5,042 nucleotides of DNA from Candidatus Atribacteria bacterium 1244-E10-H5-B2. GTDB taxonomy: Bacteria > Atribacterota > JS1 > SB-45 > 34-128. Location of the stretch: contig NMQN01000303.1 in assembly GCA_003575245.1 (NCBI GenBank), positions 1 to 5,042 of the forward strand, written 5' to 3'. A program made the position numbers and the translations under genes. Shown one piece after another: positions 1-4,924 of the stretch (its first letter is position 1; the number at the start of each line of letters is the position of its first letter). Below the pieces are notes generated by a model that worked only from the letters and a program-made list of their open reading frames with translations, did no database searches and was not told where the DNA came from.

Positions 1-473
1 CGTCGCGGATGTTTAAAGGGCAGTATCACCCAGCCTATCTGCATAAAGGAAACGATTGAAAACCCGGTATATGTCGCTACTAGCATCTCAGAACCTTTTA
101 TCTTGTTGAGAAGCATTCCGTATACCCACCCGGATAGGACTGCAAAAGGTATTGATATAAGTACTGCTGAGATGAAGCCGTAACCGAGGTATTTTGAAGT
201 CAACCCAAACTCGATTGCCAAAAGGCTGCCTAACAGCCCGCATATTATACCTATAGGCAGAGCAAAGTTTGGACCGGTACCACATTGTATAGACGGAACC
301 ATGGCCAGAGCCAGGATACCAAACATGCCAAATCTTCTGATTACATCGGAAGCTATTAAGTAAACTGGGAGTTTTAAAATCACTGCCGCTATGCAAACCG
401 TAACAAATAGCATTGTAATTATAATCCTCGGAAGACCAAATGTATTTAAATATTTCTTAATAATTTCAATCAT
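1..473 (-). CDS. ABC transporter permease, BPD_transp_2-like (partial, N-terminal 157 residues)
   Basis: Reading the minus strand from an ATG at 473 gives an open frame that leaves the window after 157 codons. It begins MIEIIKKYLNTFG and is strongly hydrophobic. Likely membrane segments lie at about residues 15-35, 48-60, 70-88, 98-120 and 130-152. A Gly/Pro-rich segment GTGPNFALPIGI (about 65-76) sits where RbsC-type permeases have their GGIDLSVG segment. A loop GMLLNKIKGSEMLVATYTG (about 119-137) resembles the cytoplasmic coupling region of that family. The start is fixed by AAGGAG at 484-489 and by the ATPase stop ending only 1 nt upstream (TAA-T-ATG), so the two genes are translationally coupled. 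By family it would form the membrane channel of a sugar- or nucleoside-type importer. The substrate is unknown. The C-terminal half, and any second permease, lies beyond the window. Confidence 0.88.
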   Translation of the reverse strand, partial: MIEIIKKYLNTFGLPRIIITMLFVTVCIAAVILKLPVYLIASDVIRRFGMFGILALAMVPSIQCGTGPNFALPIGIICGLLGSLLAIEFGLTSKYLGYGFISAVLISIPFAVLSGWVYGMLLNKIKGSEMLVATYTGFSIVSFMQIGWVILPFKHPR

Positions 474-474
474 A

Positions 475-2082
475 TTATATGGTCTCCTTACTTTGCATCT
501 TTCGATATTCTCCTGTCATCATCAATCCAAAGTTCCTATCACTATCACTGGGCTTGAGAATGCCCTCAACTTTTCCGCCATAAATCATCGCTATCCTGTT
601 GCATATGGAGCGAAGCTCGACCAGTTCGCTGGAGGTTATGACTATGGTCATTCCCAATTCCTTGTTCAGTTTTACCAGTAAATCAAGGATCAGTTTTTTT
701 GCTCCTATATCTATCCCCCGGGTTGGCTCGGATACGAACAGCACCTCGGGGCCCAGAGTTAAAGCCCTGGCAACACAGACCTTCTGCTGATTGCCCCCGC
801 TGAGCTGTCTTGTCAACTGCTGGGATTCCATGCACCTTATGTCTAACTCCTTTATCATTTTAGCTGCATGTTCTCTAATTTCCTTGCTGTCCATTTGGTT
901 AAAAAAACCAATTCTTTTCAAATACTTTCCTTTAACCTGCATGGTGGTAACTGCTATATTGAGTTCTACTGAAGAATCTAATAATAATCCTACCCCTCTC
1001 CTATCCTCCGAGACAAAGGCCAAGCCCTTATTTAAAGCGCCCTTAGTATTGTTAAGCTCAAACTTTTCGCCTTTTAAGAAAGCTTCGCCTCTGCTTGAAC
1101 ATAGTCCCATAATTCCATTGGCAATACCTACCTTGCCTTGACCGGTAAGCCCTCCAATCCCAAATATTTCACCTTCGATGATTTCTAAATCTACACCTTT
1201 TATTCTTTCTCCGGGCATATCAACATTTAAATTTTTTATTTCCAGGATGACCACTTTATCTCCGCGATCCTCCGTTTGTTCTGACTTGTCGGTTATATCT
1301 ATTTTTCTTCCCACCATTATTTCGGCAAGCTCCATTACATTTGTATCTTCTTTTTTTCTGGTCGCAGCCAGCTCACCATTCCTTAAGATAGTAATATTGT
1401 TCGCCACCTGCATAACTTCGTCCAACCTGTGGGTTATAAAAAGTATGGCTATTCCTGTTGCCGTAAATCTTTTCATAGCAGCTATAAGTATATCGGCTTC
1501 GCTTTCGGTAAGCACCGCAGTGGGTTCATCAAACACCAGAAGTTTAATCCCAGTTTTGTCTATCTCCCTGGCAATTTCCACAAACTGCATATGTCCCACA
1601 GGAAGCCCTGCCACCGTTACCCATTCTTCAATACCAAGCCCTAACGTATTCAGGGATTTTCTTGCATCATTACTCATTGACCTTGCATCCAGGGTCTTTA
1701 ATTCTTCATTTTTGGATAGCCTGCTTACAAAATTGTCCTTTGTTGTCTCTCTGTTGAGTTTTATATTTTCAGTAATTGTAAAATTAGGTATAAGCATAAA
1801 CTCTTGATGCACCATCCCGATACCCATTTTAATTACCTCATTTGGTGATTTTATGTCTACTTTCTCATCGCCTATATAAACTTCACCTGTAAACCCACCT
1901 GTTGAGTGTATCACCGGCATGCCAAAAAGCACATTCATAAGCGTCGATTTGCCGGCGCCGTTTTCTCCAATGAGCGCGTGTATTTCTCCGGGCTTAACTG
2001 ATAAATTCACTCCCTTTAGAACTTTATTCCCATAATAATCCTTCTCGATATTCTTCATTTGCAGTGCATACTCTGTTGCCAT
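475..2082 (-). CDS. ABC importer ATPase with two nucleotide-binding domains (RbsA/MglA/YufO type)
   Basis: This 535-residue protein has two fused ATPase domains, the usual size and design for sugar- and nucleoside-type importers. Domain 1 (about 7-245) has Walker A GENGAGKST (39-47), Q-loop Q93, a signature reading LPVGH (160-164), Walker B LLVFDEP (181-187) and switch His218. Domain 2 (about 278-512) has a degenerate Walker A GLTGQGKV (311-318; Lys317 kept, Ser/Thr replaced by Val), a canonical signature LSGGNQQ (427-433), and VLFVSEPTRGID (447-458), where Ser451 replaces the Walker B Asp. Ser484 occupies the switch-His position. The canonical site should therefore pair Walker A/B of domain 1 with the LSGGN signature of domain 2, and the other site looks inactive. 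The ATG at 2082 has an AAGGTGGTGA ribosome site 5 nt upstream. It should sit on the inner membrane face with the permease encoded 1 nt downstream. Confidence 0.96.
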   Translation of the reverse strand: MATEYALQMKNIEKDYYGNKVLKGVNLSVKPGEIHALIGENGAGKSTLMNVLFGMPVIHSTGGFTGEVYIGDEKVDIKSPNEVIKMGIGMVHQEFMLIPNFTITENIKLNRETTKDNFVSRLSKNEELKTLDARSMSNDARKSLNTLGLGIEEWVTVAGLPVGHMQFVEIAREIDKTGIKLLVFDEPTAVLTESEADILIAAMKRFTATGIAILFITHRLDEVMQVANNITILRNGELAATRKKEDTNVMELAEIMVGRKIDITDKSEQTEDRGDKVVILEIKNLNVDMPGERIKGVDLEIIEGEIFGIGGLTGQGKVGIANGIMGLCSSRGEAFLKGEKFELNNTKGALNKGLAFVSEDRRGVGLLLDSSVELNIAVTTMQVKGKYLKRIGFFNQMDSKEIREHAAKMIKELDIRCMESQQLTRQLSGGNQQKVCVARALTLGPEVLFVSEPTRGIDIGAKKLILDLLVKLNKELGMTIVITSSELVELRSICNRIAMIYGGKVEGILKPSDSDRNFGLMMTGEYRKMQSKETI

Positions 2083-2108
2083 TCAGGTCACCACCTTCTA
2101 AATCAACC

Positions 2109-2146
2109 AAAAGGTAAGGTTGCCTTTTACAGCAACCTTACCTTTT
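2109..2146 (-). terminator. Perfect 15-bp stem-loop between binding-protein and ATPase genes (attenuator or mRNA-stabilising hairpin)
   Basis: AAAAGGTAAGGTTGC (2109-2123) and its exact reverse complement (2132-2146) flank an 8-nt loop. The structure sits 30 nt after the binding-protein stop and 26 nt before the ATPase start, upstream of the ATPase ribosome site. On the transcribed strand the descending arm ends in TTTT, but GG follows directly, so this is not a classic long U-tract terminator. Partial termination, or protection of the upstream message end, would give more binding protein than ATPase and permease, as in many importer operons. The structure is seen; the role is inferred. Confidence 0.75.
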
Positions 2147-2176
2147 CTATATTTGGTCGTCTGTTTTTAGTTTATC

Positions 2177-3313
2177 CTAAAAATTAAGGAAATCTATCAA
2201 TATTGTATAGTAGTTGTCATAGAACGTGCCACCTTCTTCCAGATTGTTCAGGTTAACTTTAACTCCTGAATACTCGAAAAGTTTCTCAGATAATTTAGGA
2301 ATATCCATTTTACCGTCGGTTTCTCCGTTAATCCAAGCCTTAGCATATTCTGCCGAGCCTTCGATCATCATCATGGAAACCGGCACAGGCCAGGTGGAGG
2401 TTCTTCCAGTCATTCCCTTTTCAGCCATTATCCTGGTAATCTCGGCTACCACAAAATCGATATCACCCTTCTTATCTTCGGGTATTCCTATATTTAATGC
2501 CGATGGGAATCCATGAAAAGGCGATGGGCAGCAGGGCTGCGGATAGATAGCTCCTGTTTCCACTACAGCGCTAATCAGCGGTACTTGCATTGAGCAGTTT
2601 GTGCTGAATAAGGCTGTATCTTTGCCGTACTTCGCAACCATTCTCGGAACATCTTCCAGGATATACTGTTGGGCCCCTGGAATTCCTGCGTCGCCGGTGG
2701 GGTCTGGAGCTGTAGCATCTACAAACTCAAGCCCAATCCTTGCACACTCGGACTTCATTAAATCCCTTCTTGCGGAAAGAAGAGGGTAGGACATGTGTCT
2801 CGGGAATGAATAGTGAACAAAAACTTCTGCTCCCTGAGCCTTGGCCTGAGCCGGTATCGCAACACCCATCCCCATCTCATCCAACTGCATTACTATATCA
2901 GCTCTGGCTGATATAACCGGCGGGTCGTCCTGGGGCTGTCCTACTATGATAAGAAGGTCGTCCCTTATTTCCTTAACACTGTCTATACCCGGTGCGGTAC
3001 CCGGACATGCCTGGCAGATAATCAACGCTTTTACATCCGGGTCTGACGCCATACTTACCAAATTAGCTATTGTAGTTTCCTGCTCATCCATGAACTTGTC
3101 CGGGAAAGTCATATGAATTACATGCTCCTCCCCGTATTTGGCAAGAACATTTTGTGCTGCCCTGTACTCTTCCTCGTTTTGCGTAACCGTGTTAGTCATT
3201 ATGCCTATTTTCCATTTGTCGGTTCCCTCTTGTCCTAGTGCTGAATATGCTGCTAAAGATAAGCAAATTACTACTATTAATATTAATAATGTAATTTTGT
3301 TAATTTTTTTCAT
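2177..3313 (-). CDS. DUF3798 family solute-binding protein of an ABC importer
   Basis: This 378-residue exported protein matches the DUF3798 family as I remember it, with features such as CQACPGTAPGID (100-111), IIVGQPQDDPP (122-132) and QPCCPSPFHGFP (259-270). The N-terminus has Lys2, Lys3 and Lys6 followed by a hydrophobic core (about 8-22), so a signal peptide is clear. The motif S-L-A-A-Y at 19-23 resembles a lipobox, but position 23 is Tyr, not Cys. A signal peptidase I site after Gly27 (A-L-G) is possible. The mature part opens with KWKIGIMT, a typical first beta strand of a type I periplasmic-binding fold. It carries six Cys residues beyond the signal peptide. The ATG at 3313 has AAAGGAGA (3323-3330) 9 nt upstream. 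It is the first gene of the importer set, followed by the ATPase and permease. The ligand is unknown, and the family has no assigned function that I know of. Confidence 0.9.
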   Translation of the reverse strand: MKKINKITLLILIVVICLSLAAYSALGQEGTDKWKIGIMTNTVTQNEEEYRAAQNVLAKYGEEHVIHMTFPDKFMDEQETTIANLVSMASDPDVKALIICQACPGTAPGIDSVKEIRDDLLIIVGQPQDDPPVISARADIVMQLDEMGMGVAIPAQAKAQGAEVFVHYSFPRHMSYPLLSARRDLMKSECARIGLEFVDATAPDPTGDAGIPGAQQYILEDVPRMVAKYGKDTALFSTNCSMQVPLISAVVETGAIYPQPCCPSPFHGFPSALNIGIPEDKKGDIDFVVAEITRIMAEKGMTGRTSTWPVPVSMMMIEGSAEYAKAWINGETDGKMDIPKLSEKLFEYSGVKVNLNNLEEGGTFYDNYYTILIDFLNF

Positions 3314-3352
3314 TTTAATTAATCTCCTTTAAAATTTTTTAAAATATACTAT

Positions 3353-3388
3353 TTATAAGAATCTTACATAAAAAAATATTTCTTATAA
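3353..3388. repeat. 9-bp perfect inverted repeat in the leader of the binding-protein gene
   Basis: TTATAAGAA (3353-3361) and TTCTTATAA (3380-3388) are exact reverse complements separated by 18 nt. The repeat lies 40-75 nt upstream of the binding-protein start. It is A+T-rich, so it could be an operator, a weak RNA hairpin or chance. A TATAAA-like -10 sequence falls inside its left arm on the minus strand, but no convincing -35 accompanies it. Confidence 0.4.
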
Positions 3389-3397
3389 TCACCTCCT
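3389..3397 (-). promoter_or_regulatory. Orphan Shine-Dalgarno sequence (AGGAGGTGA)
   Basis: The minus strand reads AGGAGGTGAT, a near-full complement of the 16S rRNA 3' end and stronger than the ribosome sites of the real genes here. No ATG, GTG or TTG follows within 4-14 nt. The first ATG is about 20 nt away and is followed at once by TAA. The binding-protein start is about 76 nt downstream and has its own ribosome site. It may be a relic of a lost gene start, a ribosome standby site, or chance. Confidence 0.4.
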
Positions 3398-3620
3398 GTT
3401 GTTCAGTTGCAGTGCATTCACGAACTAGCTCCAATTTTTCCTTTATCGCTAGTAGTGCTTGATTTGCCTCATCTATGTTGATTATGTCTGATTTCTTTGC
3501 CGGTCTTCCCTTTTGTCCTCCAATTTTTCTATATAAATAAGTAGATTTACTTCTAATGCCTCCCATATCAGAGCTAGCGTTCAACTGCTTTTTACTTTCC
3601 CCGATTTCATCCAGGCTGAA

Positions 3621-3648
3621 GTACTATTTTTCTATTTGTTTATGTAAA
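3621..3648 (-). promoter_or_regulatory. Weak candidate promoter for the importer operon
   Basis: On the minus strand TTTACA (3643-3648) and TAGTAC (3621-3626) are 16 nt apart, giving 5/6 and 4/6 matches to sigma-A boxes. Transcription would start near 3614, leaving a leader of about 300 nt before the binding-protein gene. In A+T-rich DNA such matches occur by chance. Read-through from the regulator gene is an equally good explanation, as no clear terminator follows that gene. Confidence 0.22.
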
Positions 3649-3687
3649 AGAAAAGAATCAATATGTTCATCGTTAGTGAGATTAATG

Positions 3688-4368
3688 TTATTCTAAAGAT
3701 ACTCTAATATTCCTAATATGTTCACTCATCAATTCTTTCGCTTTTTCGGCATCTCGTTGTTTAATTGCCTGGACCAAATCCCTGGTAGTTTCAATGGTAT
3801 TTTCCCTGGTATCTTCGGATATTTTAATAATCTTCTGAGTCTCCTTATATAGCATTTCTACTATAATTTTCATTAATCCATTCATGATGGGATTATGGGT
3901 TGCTTTAGCTATGGTTAAATGAAATTGCAAATCTTTAACGAAAAAGGTATTTGTATCCTTAGAATTACAAATTTCATTAAAAACCCTTTCAATTACATCG
4001 ATTTCTTCCTGGCTTGCATTTGCAGCTGCTAATCGAGCAAACTCGCCTTCTAACATAATTCTTGCTTCCATGAGATAATCTAAAGAATAATTAGAGAATT
4101 CCGAAAAAAAATTAACGATTTCATCATATTGGGTAGCTATCTCTAAAATATAGGTTCCTTTACCTTGAATTACCTCGAGATAACCAGAAAACGACAGCGC
4201 TTTAATCGCTTCTCGAACCGAAGTTCGACTAACTCCTAAAAGAGAAGCCAGCTCTCTTTCGGAAGGCAGTTTTTCTCCGGGTTTTAAAATGCCCTTTTTT
4301 ATTTGGTTTTTTATCTGTTGGACAATTACTTCTAAAGTAGATTCCTTTTTTATTGTTTTGAAACTCAT
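3688..4368 (-). CDS. GntR family transcriptional regulator, FadR subfamily (FCD domain)
   Basis: This 226-residue protein has the normal FadR-subfamily length. The winged helix-turn-helix spans about 10-74, with the hallmark string KLPSERELASLLGVSRTSVR (33-52) followed by EAIKALSFSGYLEVIQGKGTYI. The all-helical FCD effector domain spans about 96-220. Its metal-site pattern is partly kept: Asp146 and His150 (DLQFH) and His217 (SEHI) are present, but the position that usually reads E-H before the A-I..R/G-D-A segment is IETTRDLVQAI, with Thr in place of His. The ATG at 4368 has a modest ribosome site GGCGGTG (4374-4380). It is transcribed toward the importer genes and is the natural candidate to control them, probably as a repressor relieved by a small carboxylate or related metabolite. 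The effector is not deducible from sequence. A probable operator lies in its own promoter region. Confidence 0.94.
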   Translation of the reverse strand: MSFKTIKKESTLEVIVQQIKNQIKKGILKPGEKLPSERELASLLGVSRTSVREAIKALSFSGYLEVIQGKGTYILEIATQYDEIVNFFSEFSNYSLDYLMEARIMLEGEFARLAAANASQEEIDVIERVFNEICNSKDTNTFFVKDLQFHLTIAKATHNPIMNGLMKIIVEMLYKETQKIIKISEDTRENTIETTRDLVQAIKQRDAEKAKELMSEHIRNIRVSLE

Positions 4369-4401
4369 TTTAACACCGCCAGTAGGATATTATTTTTATT
4401 A

Positions 4402-4429
4402 TGTGGTATGTTATCTTGTGGTATGACCT
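4402..4429. promoter_or_regulatory. Candidate GntR/FadR-type operator with a 9-bp direct repeat
   Basis: TGTGGTATG occurs twice, at 4402-4410 and 4417-4425, with a 15-bp period. The second copy extends into TGGTATGACCT (4419-4429), a GGT-N3-ACC semi-palindrome that fits the general shape of FadR-subfamily sites (T-G-G-T ... A-C-C-A). It lies about 15-40 bp downstream of the predicted -10 box of the regulator gene and 34 bp upstream of its start codon, which suits negative autoregulation. No second copy was found upstream of the importer genes within this window. Confidence 0.5.
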
Positions 4430-4443
4430 CTTACCTGTCTAAT

Positions 4444-4472
4444 AATTTATCATATTTTTTTAAATTTGTAAA
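4444..4472 (-). promoter_or_regulatory. Candidate sigma-A promoter of the GntR regulator gene
   Basis: On the minus strand TTTACA (4467-4472, 5/6 match) is followed 17 nt later by TAAATT (4444-4449, 4/6 match), which is preceded by TGA as in an extended -10 element. Transcription would begin near 4437, giving a leader of about 70 nt that contains the candidate operator. The boxes overlap an A+T-rich inverted repeat. Confidence 0.42.
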
Positions 4473-4494
4473 CAATTTATTTTAAAAATATGAT
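4449..4494. repeat. A+T-rich inverted repeat spanning the regulator promoter
   Basis: ATCATATTTTT (4449-4459) and AAAAATATGAT (4484-4494) are exact 11-bp reverse complements with 24 nt between them. The match continues imperfectly inward (TTAAA / TTTTAAA). The predicted -35 box lies between the arms and the -10 box touches the left arm. The arm core AAATATGAT also occurs in the 23-bp repeats at 4522 and 4874, so this may be part of the same decayed repeat family rather than a dedicated regulatory site. Confidence 0.55.
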
Positions 4495-4506
4495 ATTTCT
4501 ATAATT

Positions 4507-4568
4507 TTATATATCTACTCGATAATTTCTTAAAATATGATAAAGATATCCATCGAGGAACGTCCCAT
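4507..4568 (-). pseudogene. Decayed N-terminus of a RAYT-like Y1 transposase (copy A)
   Basis: An ATG at 4568 opens with MGRSSMD and, after one frame change, continues as DGYLYHILRNYRVDI and a TAA at 4507-4509. Many REP-associated tyrosine transposases begin M(A/G)R...(P)GxxYHIxxRGNxRxxIF, so the order M-G-R ... G-Y-L-Y-H-I-L-R-N-Y-R-x-D-I matches well if one Gly codon and one frame are lost. Nothing of the catalytic domain follows, as the sequence passes straight into the regulator's promoter region. The assignment rests on motif memory, not on a search. Confidence 0.5.
4522..4544. repeat. 23-bp direct repeat, copy 1
   Basis: This segment is identical to 4874-4896. It begins ATAATTTCTT and ends ATATGATAAA. 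On the minus strand it encodes the YHILRNY part of both transposase relics. The copies are 352 bp apart. Confidence 0.85.
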
Positions 4569-4672
4569 CTGTCGTTCTAATTTATATGTCCGCCGGAGGA
4601 GTAATAATTAATTCGACTCGATTAATGGGATATTTCAAAGAAAAGGTAAAAAATAGGAAAATTGGGCGCGGG

Positions 4673-4695
4673 AAAGCCTTGTAAAACAAGGGTTT
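4673..4695. repeat. Short stem-loop in the transposase-derived region
   Basis: AAAGCCTTG (4673-4681) pairs with CAAGGGTTT (4687-4695) over 8 of 9 positions around a TAAAA loop, with one G-G mismatch. It is located between transposase relics B and A, so it may be the structured end sequence that such transposases recognise. That role is inferred. Either strand could form it. Confidence 0.4.
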
Positions 4696-4736
4696 CAAGG
4701 GTAGGTTGCATATTTTTGAGTATAGGCATTGTGACC

Positions 4737-4791
4737 TATGTCCGATAAATGTCCGAAATATGTCTAATATGTCCGATAAATGTCTGTTATA
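4737..4791. repeat. Tandem array of an 11-bp TGTCCGATAAA-like unit
   Basis: Five head-to-tail units run from 4739 to 4791: TGTCCGATAAA, TGTCCGAAATA, TGTCTAATA, TGTCCGATAAA and TGTCTGTTATA. Within it TATGTCCGATAAATGTC is repeated exactly at 4737-4753 and 4768-4784 (period 31). It begins where the 3' fragment of transposase relic B ends, so it would be the element's 3' untranslated tail. Confidence 0.8.
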
Positions 4792-4845
4792 ACAATTCGT
4801 ACTTTCGCCCCTTCTTCTCGCCAAGTTCTTTTAGAATGTATGTAT

Positions 4846-4870
4846 GGGGTCAGGTCTCAACATTTGACAT
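4846..4870. repeat. GGGGTCAGGTCT-type motif associated with IS200/RAYT-like elements
   Basis: The segment reads GGGGTCAGGTCTC, then AACATTTGACAT. From memory, a motif of this form (GGGGTCAGGTCT, a short spacer, then TTTGACA) recurs near RAYT-like transposases in many bacteria. Here it lies between the two halves of relic B and supplies that frame's internal TGA. Confidence 0.45.
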
Positions 4871-4873
4871 ACT

Positions 4874-4896
4874 ATAATTTCTTAAAATATGATAAA
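4874..4896. repeat. 23-bp direct repeat, copy 2
   Basis: This is the exact second copy of the segment at 4522-4544. It lies inside the N-terminal stub of transposase relic B and encodes the same YHILRNY string on the minus strand. Flanking bases differ, except for a short TACT just before both copies. Confidence 0.85.
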
Positions 4897-4924
4897 AGCG
4901 TAATAAAAAACTACCTCTTGCCAT

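Larger units (their letters stand above)
3339..3689 (-). pseudogene. Interrupted reading frame of unknown origin (gene relic)
   Basis: One frame stays open for 117 codons from just after the regulator's stop to 3339, broken only by a TAG at 3624-3626. Upstream of the TAG it reads TNDEHIDSFLLHKQIEK. Downstream it reads YFSLDEIGESKKQLNASSD, then a basic Gly-rich part (RKIGGQKGRPAKK) and an amphipathic helix (IDEANQALLAIKEKLELV). The composition looks protein-like up to about TEQQEV, then becomes an A+T-rich tail. There is no ATG in frame. The only initiator for the downstream part is a TTG at 3584 (81 codons) with a weak GGAAAG upstream. I do not recognise the family. It lies between the regulator and the importer on the same strand. 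A decayed gene or transposon fragment is most likely, and a non-coding leader with a fortuitous open frame is possible. Confidence 0.35.
4787..4924 (-). pseudogene. Internally deleted RAYT-like Y1 transposase relic (copy B)
   Basis: An ATG at 4924 starts MARGSFLLRFYHILRNYS, a plausible RAYT-type N-terminus with the YHI motif. The frame meets TGA at 4850-4852 and then continues, in the same frame, to a second stop (TAA, 4787-4789) as ILKELGEKKGRKYELL, which looks like a protein C-terminus. The whole is only 46 codons including both stops, against about 150-300 residues for the intact family, so the HUH/tyrosine catalytic core is gone. The N- and C-terminal stubs flank the GGGGTCAGGTCT motif. 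No ribosome site precedes the ATG. The family call rests on remembered motifs. The in-frame arrangement is seen directly. Confidence 0.45.

Noticed and set aside
88..396. 102-codon minus-strand frame
   Set aside because: It is in a different frame from the permease, which has a strong ribosome site, coupled start and clear membrane segments. The composition of this frame is not protein-like.
391..1807. Plus-strand open frames (391-681, 599-790, 791-1141, 1178-1807, 1429-1644)
   Set aside because: All lie antisense to the well-supported ATPase and permease genes, have no ribosome sites or recognisable domains, and overlap one another in different frames.
2226..3332. Plus-strand frames antisense to the binding-protein gene
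   Set aside because: They are mirror frames of a coding gene, with no independent start signals.
3624..3626. In-frame TAG as a pyrrolysine codon
   Set aside because: There is no methylamine methyltransferase similarity and no pyl genes in view. Simple gene decay explains it better.
3314..3687. Riboswitch in the long leader before the binding-protein gene
   Set aside because: No recognisable conserved riboswitch core or terminator/antiterminator pair was seen. Only the short inverted repeat is present.
4737..4791. CRISPR-like array
   Set aside because: Units are 9-11 bp and directly adjacent, with no spacers of 30 bp or more and no cas genes.
4582..4824. 80-codon minus-strand frame starting at TTG
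   Set aside because: It starts out of frame inside the transposase C-terminal stub and runs through the tandem repeats. The repeated HLSDI/FIGH strings only reflect the DNA repeats.
4522..4896. 23-bp repeats as a target-site duplication of one inserted element
   Set aside because: The repeats lie inside coding stubs of the relics (both encode YHILRNY), and Y1 transposases do not normally duplicate their targets, so shared ancestry of two element copies fits better.
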